64,000 bases of DNA from Comamonas sp. (GTDB lineage: Bacteria; Pseudomonadota; Gammaproteobacteria; Burkholderiales; Burkholderiaceae_C). Each line of letters opens with the position of its first letter. The stretch's first letter is position 1. The notes below the pieces were generated by a model. It searched no databases and was not told where the DNA came from. It saw only the letters and a program-made list of their open reading frames with translations. The translations under genes were made by a program, and so were the position numbers. Below are positions 36,926 through 45,411 of the stretch, piece after piece. The stretch spans positions 29,780 through 93,779 of the forward strand of contig NZ_SPEY01000004.1 of assembly GCF_009360615.1 (NCBI RefSeq), in the 5' to 3' direction.

Positions 36926-37750
36926 TCAATGGTGCCAGTCCACGATGCCGGTATAGGCCGTCACCAACACGATGACGCCGAAAACGATGCGGTACCAGGC
37001 AAACGGCACAAAGCTGTTGGTGGAGATAAAGCGCAGCAGCCAGCGCACGCACAGCCAGGCGCTGATGAACGAGAAGATCAGGCCCACGGCAAACAGCGGC
37101 ACATCCGCCATGGACAGCAGCGCGCGCTCCTTGTAGAGGCTGTAGACGCCCGCACCGATCAGCGTGGGCATGGCCAGAAAGAACGAGAAGTCCGTGGCCG
37201 CCTTGCGCGACAGGCCCATGAGCATGCCGCCAATGATGGTGGAGCCGCTGCGGCTGGTGCCGGGCACCAGGGCAAAGCACTGCACCAGGCCGACCTTGAG
37301 CGCATCGAGCGCCGTCATATCGTCCACCGACTGCACGCGCGTGGCGGCCGCGGGACGGTTCTCGGCCCAGAGAATCACGAAGCCGCCCAGGATGAAGGTG
37401 GTCGCCACGATGACCGGCGTGAACAGATGCTCCTGCACGTATTTGCCAAACAGCAGCGCCAGCACCACGGCAGGCAAAAAGCCGATGAAGACGTTGAGCG
37501 CGAACTTCTGTGCCTGGCGGCTGCTGGGCAGCTCCACCAGCGTGTCGCGGATCTTCTGCCAGTACACCAGCATCACCGCAAAGATGGCCCCTGTCTGGAT
37601 CGCAATCTCAAACACCTTGGCCTTGCCACCGACAAAACCCATCAGCGAACCGGCCAGAATCAGGTGGCCGGTGGAGGAAATCGGCAAGAACTCGGTCAGC
37701 CCTTCCACAATGCCCATGATGGCGGCCTTGACCAGCAATAAAGTATCCAC
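36926..37750 (-). CDS. uppP: Undecaprenyl-diphosphatase UppP (BacA)
   Basis: A 274-aa inner-membrane enzyme that removes a phosphate from undecaprenyl diphosphate to recycle the lipid carrier for cell wall synthesis; it also confers bacitracin tolerance. Motifs [20 protein letters not shown] and [14 protein letters not shown] are the two catalytic signatures, set among about eight hydrophobic helices. The start is taken as GTG at 37750, because AAGGA lies 8 bp upstream and 274 aa matches the family (about 273); an upstream in-frame ATG at 37783 is less likely. Confidence 0.94.
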   Translation of the reverse strand: MDTLLLVKAAIMGIVEGLTEFLPISSTGHLILAGSLMGFVGGKAKVFEIAIQTGAIFAVMLVYWQKIRDTLVELPSSRQAQKFALNVFIGFLPAVVLALLFGKYVQEHLFTPVIVATTFILGGFVILWAENRPAAATRVQSVDDMTALDALKVGLVQCFALVPGTSRSGSTIIGGMLMGLSRKAATDFSFFLAMPTLIGAGVYSLYKERALLSMADVPLFAVGLIFSFISAWLCVRWLLRFISTNSFVPFAWYRIVFGVIVLVTAYTGIVDWHH

Positions 37751-37963
37751 GCGAATCGTCCTTTGGATGCAGGGTTGAAGCAAAGCCGCCCATTATCCGC
37801 TCCCCGTTTTCGCATTCGCGCCCACAAGCCCTTTTCCGGCCGCCGATCGACAGACAATCGCAAACTTTTACAAGACACGGTCGACGCTTCTGGGCAAAGT
37901 CACGCGCTTGTGCTGCAATAGCTGCGCGCCGGTTGTCGGCGTTTTTTCAAAAATCACACCATC

Positions 37964-38242
37964 ATGAAAAAATTTGTGGTCCTGGCTATCGTGTCCCTGG
38001 CCTGCAGCATGAGCATGGCTGCCAGCGACAAACCCAAAACCGCCCAGCAGCAGCTCATGGGCACCTGCAATACCGAAGCCACTGGCAAGAAGGGCGATGA
38101 ACGCAAGGAGTTCATGAAGTCCTGCCTGTCCGACGGCAAGAAGCGTCAGCAGGAACGCATGAAGAGCTGCAATGCCGACGCCACCGGCAAAAAAGGCGAC
38201 GAGCGCAAGGCCTTCATGAGCGAGTGCCTGAAGAAGGACTGA
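37964..38242 (+). CDS. PsiF-repeat small exported protein
   Basis: A 92-aa protein with a signal peptide of about 20 residues (MKKFVVLAIVSLACSMSMAA) and two tandem PsiF repeats. Each repeat reads roughly MxxCNxxATGKKGDERKxFMxxCL, so the mature part has four Cys in pairs. PsiF of E. coli is induced by phosphate starvation, but its function is unknown. No Pho box was found upstream. The gene stands alone, with a 12-bp hairpin after it. Confidence 0.88.
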   Translation: MKKFVVLAIVSLACSMSMAASDKPKTAQQQLMGTCNTEATGKKGDERKEFMKSCLSDGKKRQQERMKSCNADATGKKGDERKAFMSECLKKD

Positions 38243-38283
38243 AGGGCCTGAGCGGCTTTGCCGCTTCCGCGCCGCGCGCAATG

Positions 38284-38311
38284 CACAAAGCCACCGCGAG
38301 GTGGCTTTGTG
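38284..38311. terminator. Hairpin between psiF-like gene and PepSY gene
   Basis: A perfect 12-bp inverted repeat CACAAAGCCACC/GGTGGCTTTGTG with a GCGA loop lies between the two convergent genes. Only a short T-run follows, so it is a plausible but not classic terminator. Confidence 0.65.
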
Positions 38312-38314
38312 GTT

Positions 38315-39574
38315 TCAGGCGGAGGCAGTTGCCAGGGCCGTTCGCCGGGCGCGGCGTTTTTTCCACCAGATGACGACGCCGGTGATGGACAGCATGGCCA
38401 CCATCACGCCGACCACCGATATCAGCACACGCCCGAAGGTGCCCAGGATGCGACCGCTGTGCAGCGGCAGCTGCAGCTGCACAAAGACATCGGCTCCCGT
38501 GCCGTGCCAGGGGCGATAGCTGCCCAGCACCTCGCCGCTTTCCGAGCTCACATAGACATTGGACAGCCCCATGCCCATGGCCCCGGTTTCGTCGTCGGGA
38601 TCGAAGAAGGACACGTTGTAGAACGGGAAATCCCCGCCATACCAGACACCTCCGGCCTCGGTCTTGATGCCCAGTTGCACCGCCTCCTTGCGCGCGATCT
38701 CGATGGCCGTGGCAAAGCCGATCTTCGGCGCGATAAAGCTGCCGAAAGGTGCAGGCTTGAGCGTCTCGTAGGGGCCGGGCGTGGTGGTCGAAACCTTGCT
38801 CATCACGGGGTAGAACACCTCGCGGTAGAGATTGATCGAGAACGAGGTAAAGGCCACGATGACGATCACGCCCCAGATCCACAGCCCGCCGGCGCGGTGC
38901 AGATCGAAATTGAGCTTGTAGGCACCGGCGCTCCAGCGTATGCGCCAGGACGGCATCCAGCGCGCCCACCAGGACTTGCCGCCAGCCTTGGCGGGGGCAT
39001 CCTGCGCCCCGGCCGAAGCCGCCTTCTTCTTCACCGGCAGGGTCAGCACCAATGCCCACAAGCTGTCGGCCAGCCACAGCAGCGCGAGACCACCCATGAA
39101 CCAGTAGCCCCAGCGGTTGTGGCCCGCAAACGTGGGACTGAGCAGGCTTTCATGCAGATGGCGCAGCCAGGGCATGAGATTGCGCCAGCCCAGGACCAGG
39201 CTCTTGGAGTCGCGGTGGCCGGTGATGGCTCCCGTCACCGGGTCCACGAACACCGTGTTGTAGCCCAGCACATGCGGCTTGCCCGTGACCTGGTCCACCA
39301 GCGGGCGCACCAGAAAGGAAGCCGCTTCTCCCTCGCGCAGGCCCAGGCTCATATAGGAGATCTCGACGCGCGCATCGGCCGCCTGCACGGCCTGGGCCAG
39401 TTGCAGCGGCGTCTGCAGCGGGCCGCGTCCCGGCGTGTGCAGCATGTCGACGTTGAGCCAGTCGTCGATTTCATGATCCCACGAGAGCACCGCTCCCGTG
39501 AGACCGGTCATGACCAGGAAAGCCGCGAGAAACAGGCCGACCCAGCGATGAACCACGGTCCACAGCGCGCGCAT
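38315..39574 (-). CDS. PepSY-associated TM helix (PepSY_TM) membrane protein
   Basis: A 419-aa inner-membrane protein with four to five transmembrane helices and PepSY-like periplasmic domains. The N-terminal VHRWVGLFLAAFLVMTGLTGAVLSW is the PepSY_TM hallmark, and histidines such as HRWVG, HLHESLL and DLHRAGGLW could bind haem. These proteins often sit beside siderophore receptors and are thought to act as periplasmic iron-siderophore reductases. Its start overlaps the receptor stop (ATGA), so they are coupled and probably share Fur control. The C-terminal tail KKRRARR is cytoplasmic. Confidence 0.87.
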   Translation of the reverse strand: MRALWTVVHRWVGLFLAAFLVMTGLTGAVLSWDHEIDDWLNVDMLHTPGRGPLQTPLQLAQAVQAADARVEISYMSLGLREGEAASFLVRPLVDQVTGKPHVLGYNTVFVDPVTGAITGHRDSKSLVLGWRNLMPWLRHLHESLLSPTFAGHNRWGYWFMGGLALLWLADSLWALVLTLPVKKKAASAGAQDAPAKAGGKSWWARWMPSWRIRWSAGAYKLNFDLHRAGGLWIWGVIVIVAFTSFSINLYREVFYPVMSKVSTTTPGPYETLKPAPFGSFIAPKIGFATAIEIARKEAVQLGIKTEAGGVWYGGDFPFYNVSFFDPDDETGAMGMGLSNVYVSSESGEVLGSYRPWHGTGADVFVQLQLPLHSGRILGTFGRVLISVVGVMVAMLSITGVVIWWKKRRARRTALATASA

Positions 39575-41763
39575 CAGAAGTCCACGCTGGCGGTCAGGGA
39601 GAAGGTACGCGGCGCGCCCTGGACCAGATAGCCGTTGGTGGCATAGCCACCGACCGAGGCCCAGTAGTTGCGGTTGGCCACGTTGTCCACACGTGCATTC
39701 AGGGTCACCAGCTTGCCGCCGACGTCCATCAGGTATCGGGCGCCCAGGTCAAAGCGGGTCCAGGCCGGCACGCGCTGGGTATTGCCGGCATTGGCGTACT
39801 GCGCGCCGGTATACATCAGCCGTGCGTTCAGTGCCAGGCCACGCATGCCCGGCACATCCCAGTCAGCGCCGATATTGGCCTGGCTGCGGGGCACGCCCAC
39901 CACGCGCTTGCCATCATTGGCACCACTCGCCGTGGTCACGTATTTGGCGTCCAGCAGGGTCAGGCCGCCGAGCACGCGCAGGCCCTTGACGGGCTCGCCG
40001 AACACATTGAACTCCAGACCGCGGTTGCGCTGCTTGCCGAACACGCCATAGACATTGTTCTCCACATAGGCGCTGGGCATGCTGGTGGTGAAGAAGGCCG
40101 CGCTGGCACCGATCTTGCCGCCGTCGTATTTGAGGCCCACCTCCTTCTGGCGCGAAACATAGGGAGCGAACACCTGGCCCGCATTGCTGACGACCTGGCC
40201 AGCGTTGGTCATGGGCGCGCTGCCGCCCTTGGCCAACCCTTCGATGTAGTTGGCGTAAGCCGACACCTCGGGAGTCAGCTTGAACACCAGGCCTGCCACC
40301 GGCGTCACGCGGCTCTTGTCGTAGCTGCCCGAGCTTGCGCCCGTCGTGGCATCGAAGCCGTCGACCTTGATGCTCTGGTAGCGCATGCCCACCGTCAGCA
40401 GCAGGCGCTCGTCCATGAAGCCCAGGGTATCGGCCAGCGCCAGGCTGCTGGTCTTGATGCGTTCGGTCTCGCGCGGGCTGCCCAGGATGCCGCCCAGTCC
40501 GTTATAGGCAGGCGCAGGCAGGGCCACCGGGTTGTAGATGTTGTTGCTCTGGCCGGTTGCATAGTTGTAACCCCAGGCATTGCGCTCGCTGGAATCGAAG
40601 GCCGACAGCGAAGCCACCACCGAATGCTTGACCACGCCGGTCTCGAACTTGCCGCGCACACCCAGCTCGCCGGTCTTGACGCGGTTCCTGCGCGTGTTGT
40701 CGAAGCGGTTGACCACCGCATCGCCGGCCGCGCTGGACAGCGTCAGGCCCGACAGCGCGTTGTCCTCGCGGCCCCGGCGCATGCCCACCGCGGCCCAGCC
40801 GGTCCATTGGTCGTTGAAGTCGTACTCCCCGCGCACGGTGCCGAACAGGTCGCGGCTGTTGGAGTAGGTCCAGGGCTGGGCGTAGTTGGTCTTGCTGTCA
40901 GGAGCTGCCGGAATGGGCAGATTGCCCGAAGGGGTCAGCGAGGGACGCGGCGCCGTCAGCTTGTGCTCCTGCCAGCCCAGATCGGCCGACAGGCGTGCAC
41001 GGCTGCTGCGCCAGTCCAGGCCCAGCGAACCGACCGTGGTGTGGACCTTCTCACCGCTCACGCCGGTGCCGCCGCTGCGACGCGCAAGATTCAGACGCAT
41101 ACCGGCTGCATCATCGGGGCCGAAACGGAGGGCCACATCGGCTGCGGCATAAGCCTGCCCGCCGCTGGCGCCACCCAGGGTGACACGATTGAGCGGCTCG
41201 TTGCCGGCGCGCTTGGGCACCACATTGATCAGGCCGCCCAGACCGCCGCCGCTGACGCTGCCCGCACCCGCGCCGCTGAGAAAGGCATTCGCTCCCCGAA
41301 ACACTTCCACGCGCTCCACGAACTCCGACGCCATGTATTGGCGCGGCACCAGACCGTACAGGCCGTTATAGGCCACATCATCGGAATACAGCACAAAGCC
41401 GCGCACAAAGTAGGCCTGCTGGAAATTGCCGAAGCCGCGCGCCGAGCGCACGCCCGCATCGTTGAGCAGCACGTCGCCCACGCTCTTGGCCTGCTGATCC
41501 TGAATCAGATCGCTGGTATAGCTGGTGGCGGAAAACGGAGTCTCCATCATGTCCTGGTTTCCCAGCACGCCGACACGCGCGCCGCGCGCCACCTGCCCGC
41601 CCGCAAAAGGCTTGGCCAGACCCTCGGCCGAAGCATCGGCGCTGGCCTCCACGGTCACGGTCTGCAAGGCAGCTTCTGATTCAGTGCTGGAAGTCTGGGC
41701 AAAAACAGTCTGCTGGCTGCACAGTGCGAGGGCAGCCAGGGAAATCGGGCGCAGCAGGAACAT
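39574..41763 (-). CDS. TonB-dependent siderophore receptor
   Basis: A 729-aa outer-membrane receptor. A signal peptide of about 22 residues (ending FAQ) is followed by a plug domain (GVLGNQDMMETPFSATSYTSDLIQDQQAKSVGDVL...) and a beta-barrel ending in ...SLTASVDF with the terminal Phe typical of BAM substrates. The sequence FVRGFVLYSDDVAYNGLYGLVPRQ and VFRGANAFLSGAG fits the siderophore-receptor type. No extra N-terminal signalling domain of FecA type is evident. A Fur-box-like site lies just upstream of the start. The transported siderophore is unknown. The pair with the PepSY membrane protein indicates iron uptake plus reduction. Confidence 0.92.
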   Translation of the reverse strand: MFLLRPISLAALALCSQQTVFAQTSSTESEAALQTVTVEASADASAEGLAKPFAGGQVARGARVGVLGNQDMMETPFSATSYTSDLIQDQQAKSVGDVLLNDAGVRSARGFGNFQQAYFVRGFVLYSDDVAYNGLYGLVPRQYMASEFVERVEVFRGANAFLSGAGAGSVSGGGLGGLINVVPKRAGNEPLNRVTLGGASGGQAYAAADVALRFGPDDAAGMRLNLARRSGGTGVSGEKVHTTVGSLGLDWRSSRARLSADLGWQEHKLTAPRPSLTPSGNLPIPAAPDSKTNYAQPWTYSNSRDLFGTVRGEYDFNDQWTGWAAVGMRRGREDNALSGLTLSSAAGDAVVNRFDNTRRNRVKTGELGVRGKFETGVVKHSVVASLSAFDSSERNAWGYNYATGQSNNIYNPVALPAPAYNGLGGILGSPRETERIKTSSLALADTLGFMDERLLLTVGMRYQSIKVDGFDATTGASSGSYDKSRVTPVAGLVFKLTPEVSAYANYIEGLAKGGSAPMTNAGQVVSNAGQVFAPYVSRQKEVGLKYDGGKIGASAAFFTTSMPSAYVENNVYGVFGKQRNRGLEFNVFGEPVKGLRVLGGLTLLDAKYVTTASGANDGKRVVGVPRSQANIGADWDVPGMRGLALNARLMYTGAQYANAGNTQRVPAWTRFDLGARYLMDVGGKLVTLNARVDNVANRNYWASVGGYATNGYLVQGAPRTFSLTASVDF

Positions 41764-41776
41764 TTTTAATGTTATT

Positions 41777-41795
41777 GAGAATGATTTTCAGAATC
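41777..41795. promoter_or_regulatory. Putative Fur box upstream of the receptor
   Basis: GAGAATGATTTTCAGAATC lies 14 bp before the receptor start codon and agrees with the Fur consensus GATAATGATAATCATTATC at 14 of 19 positions by my count. It fits iron-repressed control of the receptor-PepSY pair. Confidence 0.75.
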
Positions 41796-42010
41796 GTTAA
41801 TTCTATTAATCAATCTCCTTGCGGATGCCAAACACCCTGAAATCTCAACGGGATCTAAGGCAGGCTGCAAGTCCTGAAACTGCTGCGTGGTATGTGTGCG
41901 CGCACAAACAAACACAAGCAAAACCAGTACCCCACTCACACCTGTGAAGATGCAACTGGCTCCCGTGTTTGTTCACTTCGTCGCAAAGCGCTGGTCGGCA
42001 GCAGGCCCGG

Positions 42011-42030
42011 CTTGCACAGTCATGTGCAAG
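42011..42030. promoter_or_regulatory. Inverted repeat next to the DUF2306 gene ribosome binding site
   Basis: CTTGCACA, a 4-bp spacer and TGTGCAAG form a perfect dyad that ends 15 bp before the start codon and only 3 bp before AGGAG. It could be a protein operator or an RNA hairpin that affects translation of the operon. Confidence 0.5.
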
Positions 42031-42045
42031 CACCAGGAGCCAGCC

Positions 42046-42450
42046 ATGACACTCACACCTCTGATTGCCTTTCACATGGGTTGCGCCATCGCAGCCACCT
42101 TGACCGGAGCCATTGCACTCTGGGCCAGGCGCCAGGCCGGCCCGCTGCCCTGGGTGCACAGAATTGCAGGCCGTGGCGTTGTGCTGCTCATGCTGGCCAC
42201 CGCCATCTCCGCGTTGTTCATACGCGACTTCAGTCTGCCCAACTGGGCAGGCTTCACGCCCATCCATCTGCTGATCCCCGTGACGCTGGGTGGCCTGGCA
42301 CTGTCCTTCTGGCATCTGGCCCACCAACGCATCGGCCAGCACCGCAGCGTCATGCGCAAGCTGTACTTCGGCAGCTGCGTGGTCGCCGGGCTGTTCACGC
42401 TGCTTCCCGGCCGCCTGCTCGGCAATCTGCTGTGGCAAGGACTGGCCTGA
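42046..42450 (+). CDS. DUF2306-type small membrane protein
   Basis: A 134-aa inner-membrane protein with about four hydrophobic helices. The pattern HRIAGRGVVLLMLATAISALFI, HLLIPVTLGGLALSFWHLAHQRIGQHRSVMRKLYFGS resembles the DUF2306 family, which has conserved histidines. AGGAG precedes the ATG at 42046. The longer frame upstream is not supported. It heads an operon with a 2TM protein and a LytS/LytTR pair. Function unknown; a role in sensing or as a target of the two-component system is only a guess. Confidence 0.75.
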   Translation: MTLTPLIAFHMGCAIAATLTGAIALWARRQAGPLPWVHRIAGRGVVLLMLATAISALFIRDFSLPNWAGFTPIHLLIPVTLGGLALSFWHLAHQRIGQHRSVMRKLYFGSCVVAGLFTLLPGRLLGNLLWQGLA

Positions 42451-42486
42451 TCCCCGCATTCATCCCAAGCACTACAAGGAAAAGAC

Positions 42487-42771
42487 ATGAACCCGATCTC
42501 TGAAGACGCTCTGCACCAGCAGGCACGCCGCCGCGCCGGCATGAAGCTGGGCTGGTATATCCATGCTGCGGTTTATGCCGCAGTGAATCTGGGACTGATG
42601 ACCCTGGCTCTGAGTCAGGGACGGCACTGGGCCGTCTATCCGGCTCTGGGCTGGGGTCTGGGCCTGCTGATGCATGGCGCCGTGGTCTGGCTGCTGGCCC
42701 CCGGCAGTCCGCTCTTTCAGCAACTGCTGGAGCGCGAGCTGAAAACGCTGCAGCGCAGCGAAAAGCGCTAG
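42487..42771 (+). CDS. 2TM-domain small membrane protein
   Basis: A 94-aa protein with two transmembrane helices (about 22-43 and 53-70), framed by charged ends: HQQARRRAGMKLGWYIHAAVYAAVNL at the front and LLERELKTLQRSEKR at the back. This fits the 2TM domain often found beside or fused to LytS-type histidine kinases. AAGGA lies upstream at good spacing. It lies 36 bp after the DUF2306 gene and 24 bp before the kinase ATG, so it belongs to the same operon and may help the kinase in the membrane. Confidence 0.82.
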   Translation: MNPISEDALHQQARRRAGMKLGWYIHAAVYAAVNLGLMTLALSQGRHWAVYPALGWGLGLLMHGAVVWLLAPGSPLFQQLLERELKTLQRSEKR

Positions 42772-42795
42772 TTGCCGGATCCTCCATCACCTACC

Positions 42796-43881
42796 ATGCC
42801 TGTCATGTCCATGTTTGCGCCCGCACCCCTGCTTCGTCACGCCGGTATCACCATGGCTGCCTGCCTGCTGATCGCCGCGGCCCTGACCGCTCTGGGCCAG
42901 GGCCTGTGGGATGTCAACCTCGCCTACTCGCTGGCCATAGGCCTGATCAGCTGGCTGAGCATCGATCTGCTCAGGCTGCGCTGGCGCGAGTCCGACCAGA
43001 TCCCCTGGCCGCGCGGCATGCGCGGCATGGCCGTGGTGCCGCTGGGAATTGCAGCAGGCCTGGTTCTGGGCAATCCGCTGGGTAGCCTCTATGTTCAGCA
43101 GTTCCATCCCGAACTGTCCGCCGCAGGCAGGCCCTCGCTATGGCTGCCGTTTGCCATCACGATGGCGACCAGCATTGCCATGTCCTGGGGCTTTTATGTG
43201 GTGGGCAAATCGCGCCACCTGCAAATGCAGGCAGAGCAGGCCCAGCGCCAGGCCGCCGAAGCCAGGCTCAGCCTGCTGCAGGCCCAGCTGGAGCCGCATA
43301 TGCTGTTCAACACCCTGGCCAATCTGCGCGTGCTGATTGCAAGCGATGCGCCACGTGCCGAGCAAATGCTCGACCATCTGATTGCCTACCTGCGTGCCAC
43401 GCTGGCCGGCTCGCGCAGCGGCACCCACAGTCTTGCCATGGAATTTGCTTTGCTGACCGACTACCTGGCCCTGATGCAGATCCGCATGGGAGACAGACTC
43501 ACCTACTCCCTGACGCTACCCGCCGATCTGGCCGGGCTGCCTGTGCCGCCCCTGCTGCTGCAGCCGCTGGTGGAGAACAGCATTCGCCATGGACTGGAGC
43601 CCCAACTGGCCGGCGGCCACATAGCCGTTCAGGCCGGAATGCTGGATGACAGCCACCTCCTGCTCAGCGTGCATGACAATGGCCTGGGCCTGGGCCTGGG
43701 CCTGGGCCTGGGCCTGCCCGTGCTGCCTGGCCAGCCGCCCTCGGGCTCAGGCTTTGGCCTGCAGCAGATTCGCGAACGCCTGGCCAGCCGCTACGGCAGC
43801 GCTGCCCGCTTCGACCTGACAGCAGACAGCGCAGGCGGAACCAGGGCCTGCCTCGTATTACCCCTGAAGCCCCAGCCATGA
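42796..43881 (+). CDS. LytS/YehU-type membrane sensor histidine kinase
   Basis: A 361-aa inner-membrane kinase. Four hydrophobic helices cover about residues 10-135. The His_kinase domain follows, with the phospho-acceptor His168 in LEPHMLFNTLANLR. The N-box is PPLLLQPLVENSIRHGLEP, and the glycine-rich ATP-binding region is DNGLGLGLGLGLGLP...GSGFGLQQIRERL. A tract of six GGCCTG hexamers encodes that Gly-Leu run. The start is ATG at 42796; a TTG at 42772 and an ATG at 42805 are alternatives. It overlaps the response regulator by ATGA, so both are coupled. The signal is unknown. Confidence 0.9.
   Translation: MPVMSMFAPAPLLRHAGITMAACLLIAAALTALGQGLWDVNLAYSLAIGLISWLSIDLLRLRWRESDQIPWPRGMRGMAVVPLGIAAGLVLGNPLGSLYVQQFHPELSAAGRPSLWLPFAITMATSIAMSWGFYVVGKSRHLQMQAEQAQRQAAEARLSLLQAQLEPHMLFNTLANLRVLIASDAPRAEQMLDHLIAYLRATLAGSRSGTHSLAMEFALLTDYLALMQIRMGDRLTYSLTLPADLAGLPVPPLLLQPLVENSIRHGLEPQLAGGHIAVQAGMLDDSHLLLSVHDNGLGLGLGLGLGLPVLPGQPPSGSGFGLQQIRERLASRYGSAARFDLTADSAGGTRACLVLPLKPQP
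43681..43716 (+). repeat. (GGCCTG)6 tandem hexanucleotide repeat
   Basis: Six perfect copies of GGCCTG lie inside the kinase gene, in its ATP-binding glycine-rich segment. Gain or loss of a unit keeps the frame and adds or removes one Gly-Leu pair. Confidence 0.95.
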
Positions 43882-44693
43882 ACACCAGCCCGCCGCGCGC
43901 CCTGATTGCCGAAGACGAACCGCTGCTGGCCCTGGCATTGCAGCAGCTGCTGGGCCAGCTCTGGCCGCAACTGCATGTCGAAGCCCGTGTGGCCGACGGC
44001 ATCAGCGCCGTGCATCAGGCGCTGGAGCGGCTGCCCGATCTGCTGTTTCTGGACATTCGCATGCCCGGCCAGACGGGGCTGGAAGCCGCCGCCGAAATCG
44101 CGGATGCCTGGCCCGAAGAGCAAGCGCTGCCGGCGATTGTCTTTGTCACCGCCTACGACCAGTACGCCTTGGCGGCCTTCGAGGCCTGCGCCATGGACTA
44201 TGTGCTCAAGCCGGTGCAGGCGGCGCGCCTTGGCCAGACCGTGCAGCGCCTGCAGCAGTGGTGGCAGCAGCGCCAGCCGGTACAGGGCACGGACCTTGCC
44301 ATGCACAATCACCGTCAGCTCGAGCAGTTGCTCAGGCTGCAGCAGCAACTGCTGGGGCAGGCCCCCGCCGCACTGCAGATCATTCAGGCCAGCGTCGGCA
44401 ACCAGATCCATATGGTGAGGGTGCAGGACATCATCTACCTCGAAGCTGCCGACAAATATCTGCGCGTGCTGACGGCCGGTCAAGAGTATCTGATCCGTAC
44501 ACCGCTCAAGGAGCTGCTGCCGCAGCTTGACGCGCGCGAGTTCTGGCAGGTCCATCGTGGCACCGTGGTGCGGGCGCAGGCCATCGCCAGCGCCCAGCGC
44601 GACGAGTCGGGACGACTTAGCCTGCTGCTGCGCGACCGCCCTGAAAAACTGGCCGTCAGCCGGCTCTACGCCACGCGCTTCAGGGCGATGTAG
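43878..44693 (+). CDS. LytTR-family response regulator
   Basis: A 271-aa regulator. The receiver domain (about 1-125) has the acidic pair EDE, the phospho-acceptor Asp59 in LLFLDIRMPGQTG and the K-site LKPV. The C-terminal LytTR DNA-binding domain is about 165-271, with VQDIIYLEAADKYLRVLTAGQEYLIR and VHRGTVVRAQAI. LytTR proteins bind direct repeats in DNA. It is coupled to the kinase by ATGA, and its last 14 bp overlap the convergent ABC ATPase gene. Likely targets are its own operon or cell-surface genes (inference). Confidence 0.92.
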   Translation: MNTSPPRALIAEDEPLLALALQQLLGQLWPQLHVEARVADGISAVHQALERLPDLLFLDIRMPGQTGLEAAAEIADAWPEEQALPAIVFVTAYDQYALAAFEACAMDYVLKPVQAARLGQTVQRLQQWWQQRQPVQGTDLAMHNHRQLEQLLRLQQQLLGQAPAALQIIQASVGNQIHMVRVQDIIYLEAADKYLRVLTAGQEYLIRTPLKELLPQLDAREFWQVHRGTVVRAQAIASAQRDESGRLSLLLRDRPEKLAVSRLYATRFRAM

Positions 44694-45351
44694 CCAGCTC
44701 CATCACATCCTGCCAGTCCACACCCTGCATGGCATCCCAATGCGCGACGATGACGCAGCGGGGCCGCGCCGGATGCCTGAGCCCGGCGGCCATGGCCGCC
44801 AGCGCATGCTGCACATAGCGCTCGGAGGGCTTGTCCAGTGCCGCCAGCGGCTCGTCGATCAGCACCAGCTCGGCACCGCTGGCCCAGCCGGCAGCCATCC
44901 ACAGCTTGCGCTGCGTGCCCGATGACAGGGCCTGCAGCGGCTTGTGCAAGTGCGGCTCCAGCCCGAAGCCCTGTACATGCCGCCCGAACTGCTCTTGCGA
45001 CCAATGCGGATACAGCGTGCGCTGCAAAGCCACCCAGCCGGCCGCGGGCATCTGGCTGCGAACTTCGTCGAGCGGCTGACGCGGATCCTGCCAGAAGCAG
45101 GAACCGGCTGCCAGGCGACCGTCGTCGGCAAACGCATAGCGCAGCACGCCCGTGCGCAGTGGCAACTGCCCGGCCAATGCCTTGAGCCAGCTGGTCTTGC
45201 CCGTGCCCTCGTCGCCTTGCAGCAGACACAGTCCGGCATGCCAGCAATGCGAGGCCTCATGAGCCACTACCCGGCCCGGGTAGCCGAAGCTCACCTGCAG
45301 AGCCTGCACCATGCACAGCGACTCGCAGCCATCGTCGAGTTCAGAATTCAT
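44680..45351 (-). CDS. Orphan ABC-type ATPase
   Basis: A 223-aa ATP-binding protein, taken from ATG at 45351 (an in-frame TTG at 45360 also exists). Walker A is GDEGTGKTS, Walker B is LVLIDEPLAALD, the switch His is in VIVAHWD. The signature region reads LSSGTQRKLWMA instead of LSGGQ. The residues between are poorly conserved compared with transporters, and a Q-loop is in LAAGSCFWQDP. No permease is next to it. It convergently overlaps the LytTR regulator by 14 bp. It could energise a permease encoded elsewhere or act as a non-transport ABC protein. Confidence 0.75.
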   Translation of the reverse strand: MNSELDDGCESLCMVQALQVSFGYPGRVVAHEASHCWHAGLCLLQGDEGTGKTSWLKALAGQLPLRTGVLRYAFADDGRLAAGSCFWQDPRQPLDEVRSQMPAAGWVALQRTLYPHWSQEQFGRHVQGFGLEPHLHKPLQALSSGTQRKLWMAAGWASGAELVLIDEPLAALDKPSERYVQHALAAMAAGLRHPARPRCVIVAHWDAMQGVDWQDVMELATSP

Positions 45352-45411
45352 AGCTGACAATGCCTTGTATATATATGTCTACGGCTGATTTTGACCAAAG
45401 AACCCACAGCC

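Noticed and set aside
37784..37963. Pho box upstream of the PsiF-like gene
   Set aside because: I looked for paired CTGTCAT-like repeats with 11-bp spacing and did not find them.
41895..41906. 12-bp palindrome TGTGCGCGCACA upstream of the DUF2306 gene
   Set aside because: Short GC-alternating palindromes arise easily in this sequence, and it is about 140 bp from the start with no supporting pattern.
43681..43716. CRISPR-like or mobile repeat
   Set aside because: It is a simple in-frame hexamer inside a coding gene with no spacers. No CRISPR array was seen anywhere in the window.
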